64,000 bases of DNA from Lingula anatina (GCF_001039355.2 NW_019774003.1:30374-94373), one strand, 5' to 3'. Counted from the stretch's first letter, positions 1 through 12,736 are shown. The notes: a model not told the origin generated them from the letters alone. A program made the numbers and translations.

Positions 1-426
1 TCAATTTGTAAGTTAAAACGTTTGTACTCATTTACAATATAACCATTTCCTTCACTTGTGTATCATCATGAATAAGCACGTAATGATACTCAAAATATAA
101 CCCTTATTTATCGATGCCCTAGTAATACGATACAATCAGTAATCTTTGAAAAAGAAAAGAATTAAAACACAGAATGTGTAACAAGGAAGTTGGGAACGCC
201 ATCTAAGGTTAAAAAAGAATGAAAAGTGGATAAAACTTAAAATTGCCCATATAACACCACTACATGTGCTTCATAAAGGTATCCTGCCGACATCACCCCC
301 AATTTATATGTATTTGAATAAAAAGCGATTAGTGGGTAGGAGAAATTTGCTTTTCTACCTAGGCAAATATGTTTTTTGGGGAAATCCCGAATGAAATACC
401 TATGAGATAAAAGACATTTTACTTAC

Positions 427-522
427 AGAGTCCACCAGTATGTCTCCCTCCACCAAGTTCACATCAGTTACGCCATTATTTTCTTCCGGGTTTTGCTCAA
501 TATCTTTGGGGCTTGGTCGCCA
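427..522 (-). CDS. candidate internal exon, possible astacin-type metalloprotease propeptide
   Basis: Read on the minus strand, a 96-nt open segment has an acceptor (CTCTTCAG) at its start and a donor (GTAAGT) at its end, both in phase 0, giving 32 codons. The translation ends in NLVEGDILVDS. The motif L-x-E-G-D-I resembles the F/L-x-G-D 'aspartate switch' at the end of astacin/meprin propeptides, where the Asp blocks the catalytic zinc. No catalytic-domain exon (HExxHxxGxxH) is visible between it and the left edge, so the rest of the gene would lie outside the window. The exon structure is seen; the family is an inference from a short motif and could be wrong. Confidence 0.35.
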
Positions 523-2941
523 CTGAAGAGAAAGATTCGAGACAAGTAAACATCAGTTCATTTCATTTCATGTCTTCCTTTACAATACCGGTACAGTAGG
601 CCCGTCTTGTGGATCATGTCGCCCAATGTTTCAGGCTTTTAAGACAATTTTACAAATTATTCAGGTATATTTGCCTCATATCAAAATTTAAATGCAAAAT
701 CTGTATATAAAACTTGGCTTAATGCCTTGTTAACATAATGTTTTCTGAAAAAACATTTGTAATACAGCAGACCCTGTATAACTGGTGATACTTAAAATTT
801 GATCTATCATTCATTTCGAGAAAAAAACTTTTTTACTAATTATTCTTTGGTTTTAGTTTTCTACTAAAACTAAAACTGGTCCGTTCAAAAAAACTTACTT
901 GGGCCCAAAAAGTAAAAAATTATAAGCCCATCTTTTCCCATTTTCCAAGAGAAATTTCATCATCGGACTATATGTTATCAAAAAATGTCACAAAGGTCGG
1001 TTATTTCTTAAAATGCATTTTCTTAAAATTTCTTAAAATAAATCTATTTAATGAAAATAGTCGGACATATCTCACTCGAATCTGTTCAACAAGAACTGTT
1101 GACTAACCCTCCATCCCCGCACATTATCTAAAATTCTCTGACAAGTCCATAGCAGTACACATAGGTATGCAAATGTTGTTTGCCGGATTTTGCTAACCGA
1201 AGCAATATTTCACTATCAGTACCAAACAAACATGAGGTAAGATTTTTTTAAAGTCACTAATGGGGTTTCAACCACCCACGCCAGACCTCCACTCGTATGA
1301 CGAGGCGATCAAAGTCAACATTCATATTTTAACAGATGGCTGCAATTATCAGATATACGTGGAAGTAGCTCAGAAATCAAATTCTTTCTTTGTTGGCTCA
1401 TGTATAGAATTTGCCCCCACCCCTCTACGCTCCCAAAAAAGCACCTCTGGGCTACGGTAGTTAATTGCTCTTGTCCAAGCATATTTTATAAATATATATC
1501 GCAGTACGGAAAAATATCAGTGTCCTAAGTCGTCTTCCAAGAGTGTGTCTTAAGATTCAACATCATGTACCTTTTGGTATTTTATTGTCTTTTATACAGC
1601 TTCATTATTTTGTATAAGTGCCTGGCTCAATTTTGCTATCTCATCGTTGTTGAAACGTGTCAGGTATTTACCTGCACCACTATCGTAATTACCTTCAATA
1701 TATAAAGGAATACATAGTGGATGACGCTAAGAATGGTATTCTATAGCTTGCTGCACGTCTAATATCAAATTGTGAGCACATATAAACTCATAGAATTCAA
1801 GGATAAACAATGTGTTATTATCACGTGCCCAAACAAACAAAATTATAAACCGATACAGGAACAGACGGTGTACATTTTAAGAAAACCGACATATCATGAA
1901 ATGCTTATGCCACATACCTGTATTGGAAGACATTGGACTTCAAATGCCACGACTATAAGTATTAGCAATGTGATTTTTGTGCTCATTTCTCTATAGTTTC
2001 TGTTAAGTAACAGCGGAGAATGCTAGGTCGTGTCACTGGTCGGGATACCAGGTAAGTGTATAAGAAAAGACGCGTAAACGGTGCCTAAAACAGGACAAGA
2101 GATAAAAGCGATATCAAAAATATTCGCACCTTTATGTCCCGCCATTCCCCTTTAGGGCATATCAATACGGAATGTTTGACTGAGATAAGTGAAAATTTTC
2201 AAGTGGTTTTGTTTTCAAATTGAAAAGTCGGTTCTTATCTCAGCGTTTACCTTTCAGTTAGATTTGACTGTTTGTAAAGCAGAGGGGAACTAAACCGGTG
2301 TTATGCGTTACAGCTGAATGAAATGGTTGGCAGAAGCACTGCGCATGTCCTTATACAATATAAAGTGTATTTCAAGGTGATATATATTACAAAACAGGTT
2401 AATCCCTGATCATGCAATCACATTAAAACCAATTATTCCCATGAAACTGCAATAGTTTTTTTCACACCCTTTAACTGCCGATCTTGACAGGCACGTGGGG
2501 CAACTTAATGGCACTTTTTTTAATGTTCAAAATACAACTTTACACCGGACTTCCTCTCATCCACGTCTGTTCACAGGTATGCGCGTGGGAGGCGTGTGCC
2601 ATGGCCCCACACGTGCTAGCCTCGTGTGAATAGACATATGCCCCAAAGTAGGGGAAACCGATAAGATTGTGCGGCATGGGGCGCCGTGTGTATTTAACAT
2701 GAGGATTAGTGGCAGGATCTTTTGCTGGAGTTGGTCAGGAAGAACATTCACATGCAAAGGGTGGGGTAGGAGTGTTCAACATTACCCTGGACACTGATGC
2801 CAATACTACACAAATATATAATGAACCCATGTGTTAAACGGGGACATACTTTAATTGAGTGGACTATAGTACGAAATTATCGTAAACAGAGGTAGGCTAA
2901 AATCTCGGTGTTTAAGTCAAGGCCAAATTTTGTGAAACCTA
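523..2941. other. intergenic or intronic, no gene recognised
   Basis: AT-rich sequence with stop codons in all frames. The short open frames near 1260-1460 and 1772-1996 show no domain, no paired splice sites and no codon bias. If the exons at 427-522 and 3188-3270 belong to one minus-strand gene, this stretch is its intron. Confidence 0.6.
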
Positions 2942-3062
2942 CCCTCTACCAGGGCGTCAGATTGACTTTTCACAGGATATTCACAGATATGTCTTTAGAT
3001 AAATAGACGGTCATTTTACTATTTCTGATTTTCCCTATATAATCTACCACCCTGGTAGAGGG
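2942..3062. mobile_element. 121-bp MITE with 13-bp terminal inverted repeats and TA duplication
   Basis: The left end CCCTCTACCAGGG (2942-2954) is repeated exactly as its reverse complement CCCTGGTAGAGGG at 3050-3062. Both ends are flanked by TA (2940-2941 and 3063-3064). A TA target-site duplication with short perfect inverted repeats is the signature of Tc1/mariner-type MITEs. There is no coding capacity. The structure is seen directly; the superfamily is inferred from the TA duplication. Confidence 0.75.
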
Positions 3063-3187
3063 TATGTTAAACCTGCCCCAGAGATGAAGGTATGCAGCAG
3101 CTGGTTGCCTCAGTGTGATCCCGCTGGAGCACCTAACACACGGGTTGGTTGTCGCACAGCAAATGCATTACGTAGGTCTTGCCTTAC

Positions 3188-3270
3188 CAGGAGCTGTCTA
3201 CCACGGGATTTGTTAGCCCAATTATTGGATGTGTCAGGTTTGTTCCAGACATCGTAACAAGAATTTAAAC
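3188..3270 (-). CDS. candidate internal exon, function unknown
   Basis: On the minus strand, an acceptor (TTCTCAATAG) at 3271 and a donor (GTAAGG) at 3187 bracket 83 nt that are open in the frame giving NSCYDVWNKPDTSNNWANK. One Cys and several Trp/Asn suggest an extracellular segment. The exon ends in phase 0, and the next candidate minus-strand exon (427-522) begins in phase 0, so the two could be spliced together. No family is recognised, and this may be a chance pair of splice sites. Confidence 0.28.
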
Positions 3271-3688
3271 CTATTGAGAAAAATAAAAAGTCATTAAAGC
3301 TCACATATGGCTCGTATACATCATAATTCAAACGAAAAGTCATAGCTATTTCGTTCTGATAATTAGACGTCTGATGTCACGCTAAAACTACACTTAATGC
3401 TTTTGAATTACACTCTTAGTCCAATAAAGCTAAGATTTCTATGTGATGTTATTTTTGTTGACAATCAGTATCTTTTTTGCTTCTGGTTAAAAGGGAAACC
3501 ATTTTTTCTTCTTGTAACCCGCTGCGTTCGAGGAATGTATGTAGGCTTACTATAGATACAACTAGACATGACATAGGAGACATTGTTTTCTGACATATTA
3601 TCTCCCTTGGTCGCTTTATTTTGCCTTCCAAGTGCGTTCGTTTAACTTTGATGCTTGTAAAATTCAAATTGTGAATAAAGATTGAAAA

Positions 3689-3690
<2 letters not shown>

Positions 3691-3763
<73 letters not shown>
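3691..3763. repeat. (TA)n microsatellite, 73 bp
   Basis: Uninterrupted TA dinucleotides. It creates an artefactual open frame of alternating Ile and Tyr on the minus strand. Confidence 0.97.
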
Positions 3764-3766
<3 letters not shown>

Positions 3767-4602
3767 AAAATAGATTAAAATACCTCCCCGGTTTTCTGTG
3801 GTTTTTACATAGTAACACTACCCTTTGGCCTCTGTTTTCCTATCTTATGCATTGATTGATAACACCACCAATAAATACACAAGGTTCAAAGTTCAAATGC
3901 TTTTATTTTCTACGCACTATGCCATGTGTCAATGGGCGTTTGTTCCCACAGCAATGTGATGCACTGAGGAACCTTCAATGATTTGCAAAATGGATGTATC
4001 CCCTTGACCTCTGGTTCTTGCTCAATGGTAACGACTTTTCCAGTCGGCGTTTGCATTAAACAAGAATATTGAGACCAATAGAATGATTTCCATTGCAAAG
4101 TATTTCCTGGACGTTAAATGAAGCAGTCCTTCGTTTTTTAAACCGATTTTATGGCTCCAATCAAACAGACTAAGCGTTCTCAATTTGTTTGATTATAATA
4201 GCAATTGAAGTAAAAAGTAGAGTAAAATTATGACCTCTGTAAGTCAATCGTTGGAAGAGAAACTTCAGACAAACATGTAGATGTCGAAACTATCTCTCAA
4301 ATTTAGAAAGTGAAGCCCCTATAAAAGACCACCGAAGAGGAGACCAATGTATCTTATGTCTGCAAGTTTGCGGTCCCCCTTTTAAAATCAGCCTCCTTTT
4401 CGGGATACTGGGGTAAGCCACATACGCTGCTGCAAAAACCAAATGGAGACCGTGATTTGGGGAGACAGCTAGCGTGAATTATGGGATAGTTCTCGCAACA
4501 AAGCTTTTGCCCTGTTGGCAGGAACCTCGGTCTGAGTAGGGACAAACTTTTTCCTGGGCGAATGCTGAAGAAATTTCACTGGCCAAGCAAATCTAAACAA
4601 AC
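3764..4602. other. upstream region of the CAP-like gene
   Basis: No gene is supported between the TA repeat and the start codon at 4603. The 5' UTR and promoter of the CAP-like gene should lie in its last few hundred bases, but I see no clear TATA box or initiator that fixes a start site. Confidence 0.5.
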
Positions 4603-7600
4603 ATGATGGAAGCTTGTCGACTTTTTCTGCTCCTGGCCTTTGTTTTGACAGCATCCGCCGTGAGTTTGGAAAGGCAAAAACGGGTGAGTTCTAGCAACAC
4701 ATCTTTTGTTTAAGTTTCAAATTGTATTGCAATTTATATGTGGCAAGTCACTGAGAAATGTTTTTTTTTTCTGTAAGATTACATAATTTTGACAAAGAAT
4801 AAATTTTCTTTGCTAATTGGGAGCAATATACCTGAATGTTTGCAAAGTTTGCTTCACAGTGAGAGTGGATGGACACATTACACCATATCATTCGCTCGGG
4901 CAATTTGGAAGGCAGGTTCCAGATGGTTATAAGTTAAATCAGTGTCTGGGTCATGGGATATTTTAACGCTACTTCAGAAGTGGGATATACAACAAGGAAC
5001 TGTTGTATTATGTTTACCATTACTAGTGTAGAAAAAGCGCAGGGCTCTGGTTCTGGAGAATGGAATTTCCTGATTGGCGCGCACCCATACCAATGTTCAC
5101 TTATTGTTGGAGGCAATTTTTCCTTAAAATAATTTACTTTTTTTGAATATCTAAGTAATTAATTCTATTTTCACGCTATAATAAATTTGAGCTTTTTGAA
5201 TGAAACAGGCGCACGCATAAATAAAGCGAGCTCAGCGTGATTCGACTTCATGGAGTGTGTTTGGTAAGGTCTAGACTTTTTATCTCCGAAATTACCGCCG
5301 ACTGCCCAAAAATTAAGGTACAAATTGGTATTTATACGAACAAATTGACAGCACGTCGTTCTGGCTAATCCAACTCAACCGACCTCATAGGCCGCAAAGG
5401 GGACTTACAGCAGGAAACGATAGCTTCGCAGTTACACGGGCAACTTGACTTTTCTGTTTTTTGTTGACCTCGTAGAACTTAAAACACATGCATCGGAATT
5501 TTGGGAATGATTTTTAAGGTGTATGTACACAACAAAGCGGCACAGAGCTCTTTGATATCCACGTGCATTCTCAATCAGCGCCGACGTAAAAGGATCAACA
5601 TAAAATCAACCATTGTCTGAAAGCATTAGCGAGACTCAGAAGTTAGCATAACAGACAACGCACGTCTTAATGCCTGGCCTGTGTGCAGGAGACGTTACTT
5701 TTTCCTTTGAACCATGTTTACAAGATTAAAACGCCTTCGTTCACTAGCAGCTACTTTGTGTAATTTTGTTTAGCGTGATGTATGTGTGTCTCCTGCAGCT
5801 GTCTCTATCTCCTATTTACTCAAGCCTAAGATCTATGTAGCAAAAAGCCACTTTCAGAACACGATAGCAAGTCAGCACATGATTCGCAAATTAGGAAAAA
5901 ATCTGAAAAAAAGTTAATAAGATTATGACTCTCCTCGAGGGCAAAAGTACTGTTAGTGGTAGGTAAGGCAATGCGTGAGCGTTTCAAATAATCTCATGTA
6001 GGAGAGAAAAAGCAATGAGGGCGGCGGGTAGGCAGGCTTTTCGATGAAAAGTAACATATCCATTGGCGTCTGTATTGTATTTCTCATTAACTGTAGAGAA
6101 TTAAGCCACAGTAATTTCTGACATATGCTTACTGACTAACCTTTTCCATAAGTTTCACAGTTCAAAAGAATTTCAACAGGGTTCGAATTAAAGAAAGACT
6201 AATATAATACTTTTCATGTTACCAGCCTCTCTGTAACAATTCTAACTATCTGCATCTTAGTCTATGTATTGAAAGGTTTTTTTTTTTGTTTTTTTTTTTT
6301 TTTTTTCGTTTTTTTTAGTTTTGTCAGAACAGACTGAATGAATGCGGAATTTTATGCTTAATACTCGTGCAAATTTACACGCACCTGAATTTTATCTTGC
6401 CTCGGAGGATTTGGTTGCTTTGAGATTGGAAACGGTGACGGATCGCAAACGGATCTCACTTAGGATATATATATGTGTGTCTGTTGAAACATATATAGCG
6501 AGGCCAGAGGTGTCACCGTTCTCTACATATTAATTTATCATATTTATTCACCATTCCAATAAAAATTTACTTGCGTACATGCGGGAAAAGTTGTATACAT
6601 CATAAACTGGCTGCTTCCGATTCTTAACTTTGACCCCGTTATTTAAGTGACAAAAAATATCAGGTGATATTGAAGCAACCATGTTAAATTTAGATTTACG
6701 CATGTGGCACACGTGTCCGTTGTTCCAGAGGTGGTAGGCAGGGTGAGAAACTGACGGCACAGACAACCATCTTACAACCAGAACTGCAGTCATTTAAGCA
6801 CGGTCACTACGTTTTTTCTTCCAAACGATTGACCTTCTGCCATTGGACCAGGAAATGTAAAAATTGAGCAAGATCTTTAGTTCATTTTAGTACTCTTTTG
6901 GTGCCTTAACTTCAACCCATTCCTTTGATTTATTTTTCTTCTTTTTTCTTTAAAAGCCTTTTTCGTAACGAACTCCCGCTTTGACAGATTATTATATTTA
7001 ACACGAGTAATCTGCTCGCAGCTTCTGTTTTGGGGTTTGGTAAAAGGAAAGCAATGGTCCAACTGCTTAAATGGATTTTTAAGCGTAAACCTGTCCGTTT
7101 GCATTAACTCCCAGTGCGGTGAATGGGTATTAACCCTAAAACTAGAACCCATTTCAAGCACTGTAGGCTATGTACGCGTCAACTTATAATATGTAATAAA
7201 AACTGAGATATTGCTGCAGATGGCGACCGAGATGAAATGTGTTTGCGCTTGCAGGGGCATTATCCCAGATCCGAAGAAAGAAAATAATTTTGCAAATTTT
7301 CTGAGGTTTTCAACAGTTTAGCACTCCTAATAACCACTCTTAGAAATGATGTATAATACTTTCCAATACTGTATGAAAGCATTCAGACAATTTGCAGTCA
7401 CACTCATACCTTGTATTCTCAAATTCGAGTAAGAAAAAGGAAAAGTAATTTTAACTAGGCAAGAACTTAAAATAATTCTGAGTATGGAAAATAAAAGGTT
7501 GGAAGAAATTTTCGCTTTAAAAACTAATGGTCAGGTTCTGCTTTTTTAGCAAGTGGGACTGGAAGGCCCGCGAAATGAGGTGGGAGAGGAACTCCCTCCA

Positions 7601-9620
7601 CCTATATCGGTTGACCCGCCAGTGGACCCACCTGTCGAAGAAAAGGAGGACACGGATACAGAGGAAGAAGTGAGACCTGTTGAGGAATTAGAAGAAGGTG
7701 AGATAGTGAACTCAGAAAAAAGGGAAAAAATTCACCTGTGTGTAAAGATGAAGAATCCTCCATGGTCGACTAGAGTTGACTAGGACCAATTTTTTTTCCT
7801 TTTCACTTTTCTATTACATGCCCACTTGTTGCGTCTCAACTTCGGCATCGTTTGATCGAAACCAACCGCGCCAATTGCAAAGTTAAATGCTTCATACGCC
7901 TTACAACCCAGCCACGAAATCTGCATAGCTCAATACGAGTTTGTGATTGGCACGGTTAACTTAAAGCTAAGCTTGACGCTTCATGAAAGAGCCCAATAAA
8001 GATGCACACATGGAGGTTTGAAAATCAAGTAGCTACCTCGCACTGCATCCGAAACTCAGAGTCGACACGACTTCCCTAGAGCAAATACGATTTTTTTCAA
8101 TTTAGTATTGTCGGACAGGGCGCCGCCAAAGCATTAATGGAACTTGATTTGACCAACACAAATGAGGAAATGAAACTTTGGAAGGGTCAGGTTTATTCGC
8201 GCCGAGTTTCATAGAAAACTAAAACTAAAACTCCCTTCCCACAGATTTTAGATCGATCTATCCCTGTGGGGAGTCTCACTAGATTGCTGCAAGGACGTAT
8301 ATTCAATATACGTCCTTGATTACTGTCAGCTTAGCCGGCTTAAGCGTCTGTCCCGCCTAGTATTAAAAGCTGTAAGGGGGTAATTAACTGTCGTGCGCGC
8401 TCGGCTGACTGCAATTTAGCGTGGACCCCCAGGGAGTTAGGTCGATCCGGATGGATCGATCTAAATCTCTGGGAATGCACTCTAACATCTGTTATCAACA
8501 TGCCCCTGCCATTCCCGGCTGTACTGGAAACGGTCAAAGCGTGCTTGTTATATAGATTAGCTTCCAGTAATGTCTTAACTCAGAGTGGACTTAATAAGTC
8601 TTATAGTGTTTGTGAATTTATTATTGATGGCGTATCCAGCAGGTACTCCTTTGGAGGTACGACCCTGTCCTCCTCCCTCCCCCTTCAAAAATTGTTATAA
8701 TGAAAGTATAAAAAAAAAACAGCAAAAACGAGCGAATGAAGACTTTTTTAATTACACATATGTATAACGGGAGTAAATTGCCATGTAAAAGCATCATTGT
8801 GTTGAAAACCTTCAGAAATAAGCCCCTGGACAATGTGTCAGTTGCAATGGGTTATTAAGATAATAATATTATAATGTGTATTCAGGACTTGTTTTCGATT
8901 TTAGTTGTGCCAGGTGGCCTTAGTGAGGGTGAAATCACGTCACTAGTATCTGCTCACAACAAACTGCGAGATGCAAAAAGCTTGCAAGAATTGGTAAGGA
9001 TACATTTCTTTTCAATAACGCCGTGACTTCATTTTATTCTATTTCAGATTTATGATTTTTTTTTCTGTTATGTTTTACCTTAATTCGTTATGGTATAGTA
9101 AATATGATAGTCATTAAATTGGGAAAGTCCCAACTTCACTTTTGCATTTAGCAAGTGTAGTTTTGCCGTTCCTTCCTTGAAAGCCCTACTCAGAGAGAAC
9201 GAAAGTGGTGTATCGTCCAAACTACACTGTAACACGAATAAGCGGAATACATTACTGTGTTTTTCTCACTTTCAATAATCCTTTTACATATAGGTAAATA
9301 AGTAAAAGGTCAGTATGCTTTAATTATAGACCTGGAGCAAGCCGATTGAGGTCAATGCTAAGATGCTGGTGGATTGCGATGTTGAGTGGCCGGGACCTCC
9401 GCCAACGTATACTAACTTTGGGACCTTCAAGGTACGTGGATCTTTTACTTGCATAGAAATTTTGCAAGTATGATGGTCTGACCGTTGACCAGTTTGTTAT
9501 ATCAAATTTTGGTCGGCGACAGAGGCCACAATCTGAGAGATTTTTGTTCCAAATTTTTTGTAGATTGACAATTGACCCAGGATGAACTGATTTGATTTTT
9601 TATCATTTTCTATTTACCAA

Positions 9621-9665
<45 letters not shown>

Positions 9666-11641
9666 GTTAACAGTGTTTGTTCTCATGCTTTAAATAGTCA
9701 TAGCTAGGGTATGTCTCTTTGAACATGCAATCATAAGATTGTAATATGACATCACAAGAAATAACGTGTGTGCTTAGTTTCTCCTATGCAGGATATATAG
9801 TGAAATCTCTTTAAATACAGATAACTGTCTTGTAGTACAGGCAAGAGAAATTCTGTCTATTATTTTGTTCTTGCTTTTGACAGTCGGATGTTGCTGATTT
9901 GGTTGCCGGATGGGGAAAGGAAGACATTGACTTAACCAAAAGTGCTCTGGAGACCGGCTGTAGGCCAAGTGCTTACGGTGGCTTCAATTGTAACCATAAC
10001 ACAAACGTAAGTATGGATTATTGAGACGTTTTTTGTTTTTGAGAAAGTCAAATTTAAATTTTGGGAGCTACCCAAAATATACATTATGCCTAATCAGTTT
10101 CTAATTTTCATTTGTTGAAGTTATGACGGAAGCGACGTTTGTGTTGTCGTAAATAGAATTGAAAGACTGAAAGACGTAATCACTACAAGACTACAAAAGG
10201 AGACATCGTGTCGTTTTCTCTTCTTTCAATTAATATGTTAGCATGTGTTTTAAGATGCAGACACTGAAAGTGTCGGTGCATAGAATGTCTGCGATGCCCT
10301 TTTCCCAGATGTAGTCGAAATATATTCGTATTCCTGTGAACCATTTCTTTTTACTAAGATTATTAAATCCAAATCCCTAAAGTCATCACATTTCTGTGTG
10401 TTTTTTCTCTTTCGTCATTGTTCTTATTATATTTGGCGGAATGACGGAATGATCAAAAAGCAGACCAGGTTCAAAAATTGAAATAATTGGATTCTTTCCG
10501 AAAAAAGCCTCGTTTGGGCATTTTTATGTAAACCGTGTGTTAGTTCATTATTCGCCCAGTGTCTGCTGGTCCAACTGTCCCCTCAAGCCTTGCCAAGAAA
10601 TGTTCGCACACGGTCTAAATGTTCTTGACATTTTAATTAAGCGAGGATTCCACACTTTATCTAGCACACCCATACTAAATTTGGTTTTTTGAAAACTTTT
10701 CACTGATGCTCTGACTAGAGTCATGCATGTATCAAAGGCCATTACTGGATTTAAGGCATTAAAGCAACAGATTAAAGTAGCGCGGTCAACAATGATTACG
10801 ATTTCGGTACACGGGGAGTGGCTGAATTCCGGACAAGTTGTGTAGATTATGTTACAGTGAATTCTCTACCCCCACAAGAAAACTTTGTACTTTCTTGGGG
10901 AGTATAAAGGCATTTCCACATGCACCCCTGTTACAGGGTCACTTATGGTTAAAAAGAGAATACTGGCATTTGCGATCCTTTTCGTAGCTTCGTGATCTAA
11001 ATTTTGTTTTTTTTTCCCCAACAAGAAGCTAGGATATTATTCTCCTTGCAATTGATCAAAGTAATCTAATCCACTTTGTCTCTCACTGTATTGTTTGCCT
11101 TTGCTGAAATGCTACTGTGCGCTCTTTTTAATATCAATAGGGCAATTCTATATATTTAATACGTGTATATTTTTTACTTAGTTAATGCAGCCGCATATTC
11201 GCCGAATTGCCTGTGCAGCCAAGGAGTGTGACGGTGGCGACAGGCAGCTCGTTTGTGTCTATGTGTGAGTAGCCTATAGTTATACACATTCAGTGCTTAT
11301 ATGCCGTATATTTTTCTTTGTAAAAAAGACAAATATGGTGTAAATATGTAATAGCGGATGACGTAAATTATGGTAATGAAAAAAAAGACGTAGAAAGATT
11401 TAGTATTTTACCCAGTGGTGGAATAAAATGACGCAACTTGCTCAGATTGACATCAAATAGCAACCTTACCAGCATTCATAGAACCTTATTTCTTGTTAGC
11501 GAATGCCTGGATTAAGTGTATTAAAAGAAACATAAAACAAAAGAGATGTTAGCTTTTGTGATGAATATGACTCATGAAACAACCATTTTATTTTGCAGGG
11601 ACTACGAAGACATGTACTGGTATGGCCGTCGGCGCCGTTGA
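4603..11641 (+). CDS. secreted divergent CAP-superfamily (CRISP/SCP-like) protein, seven exons, 222 aa
   Basis: Exons 4603-4683, 7550-7697, 8905-8993, 9330-9431, 9884-10006, 11182-11264 and 11599-11641 join in frame (669 nt, stop TGA). Exon 1 encodes a signal peptide (MMEACRLFLLLAFVLTASA) and ends in the basic stretch ERQKR, a possible prohormone cleavage site. Exon 2 is a Pro/Glu-rich acidic linker. Exons 3-7 form a CAP-like domain: VSAHNKLR matches the first CAP helix, and RRIACAAKEC followed by LVCVYV matches the family's C-terminal Cys strand. Six Cys fit three disulfides. The usual GENL and GHYTQ-type motifs that build the CAP cavity are not recognisable, so this is a strongly diverged member. 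The last residues are YWYGRRRR. CAP proteins include venom, sperm and defence proteins; no specific role can be assigned. A second Met follows the first at once; I took the first. The family call is moderately sure; the gene model is strong. Confidence 0.8.
8229..8482. mobile_element. 254-bp MITE, relative of the element at 14800-15061, in an intron of the CAP-like gene
   Basis: The ends share an imperfect inverted repeat (left TTCCCACAGATTTTAGATCG, right end reverse-complemented TTCCCAGAGATTTAGATCG). The element is flanked by TAA on both sides (8226-8228 and 8483-8485). The centre contains GGGGGTAATTAACT, also found in the centre of the element at 14800-15061. A TAA duplication is typical of PIF/Harbinger elements. 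Relative to its relative it carries an extra hairpin at 8290-8318. Non-coding. Confidence 0.7.
8290..8318. repeat. 29-bp perfect hairpin inside the MITE
   Basis: CAAGGACGTATATT, one C, then AATATACGTCCTTG: a 14-bp perfect stem around a single central base. The related MITE at 14800-15061 lacks it at the matching place, so it looks like a later insertion. Confidence 0.85.
9621..9665. repeat. (ATT)n microsatellite
   Basis: About 15 ATT units in intron 4 of the CAP-like gene. Confidence 0.97.
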
Positions 11642-12204
11642 ATGTGATAATTGAGATACGGCAGTCACAATTGCGGTAGTTGAGATTGTGACAGTTCAGT
11701 CACAATAGTAGACGCTATCATAGGGATGCTTACCGAATGCTGTGAGAAAGACGGTTCTTGTCCTAGCCAATGATTGTGTATAATTGTAAAATAACACTTA
11801 TGTCAACTTTGATATTTACTCCATTCACTTATTGCCAGATCGAGGCTGAAGATGAAAAATCAAACGACAATAAGTTTGTACTCATACTCACGTTTACAAA
11901 ACCAACAACTACAGCAAGTAGTTTTTTTTACATGTACGCTTTATAATAACAAAGACAGTAGATTGTTTTCAGTATATCGAATTCATGCACACAGGTCAGA
12001 GAAGCATATTATATTGACTTGTATTATTTAAAAATCAATATATACAACGTTGTGATACCAGTCGCTGACATACCTGGAATTGGGAGGATTTATTGATCGA
12101 AAAAGCTTTTAAATGCACGCGCCATCGTCATAAAGTCACAATTAATAGAAGGATTAAGGTGTATTGTACTTGTAGAGAGGCGAGAACGGCCTGCCACCAT
12201 TGTC

Positions 12205-12210
12205 AATAAA
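12205..12210 (+). terminator. AATAAA polyadenylation signal, likely CAP-like gene
   Basis: First clear AATAAA downstream of the stop codon at 11641, about 560 nt into the 3' flank. Confidence 0.5.
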
Positions 12211-12694
12211 AGATACTTTTACCTTCCCCATTCTCACATTAGTCGCTTTTGATCAATCAGGATATTGTTAAATGACGTGTTAATTTTCCAGGTGTATCAA
12301 TCCCGCTGTTGCCATCACACTTCAAATGTGTCGATATCTTGTGATACATGTTACTAACAACCAAATGATACCTGCAAACAAAGGGGATCGATCCTCAACA
12401 ATCTATAGTGTGCGCGTACCTGTGCAGACCTGGCTACACGGAATCCCTTTTTTAAAAATCAACGTTGTCTAGCGGGAATGGATAATGGCGGGTTTCTACA
12501 GCTGTGGAGGCAAGAGTGCAATGAAATACACCACATTCTTACTAAAGATAATCAAAAACGACCACCAAAAACTAAGGTTAAAAGTAAAGATGTGTACTGT
12601 TTATTACGTGCCTTTAAATACGCGTCAGATTTACTAAAAAGATGTTTCTTAAAAAGCAAACACCCCATTCTGGTCTATATTATAACGTCACGAG

Positions 12695-12700
<6 letters not shown>

Positions 12701-12730
<30 letters not shown>
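12701..12730. repeat. (CT)n microsatellite
   Basis: Fifteen CT units. Confidence 0.97.

Positions 12731-12736
<6 letters not shown>

Noticed and set aside
3449-3766. 105-codon minus-strand open frame rich in Ile-Tyr
   Set aside because: It is the translation of the TA microsatellite plus flanking sequence; no domain or start context.
6180-6195. GGTTCGAATT as a tRNA or SINE B-box
   Set aside because: It lacks the closing CC of the B-box, and no cloverleaf or A-box lies upstream.
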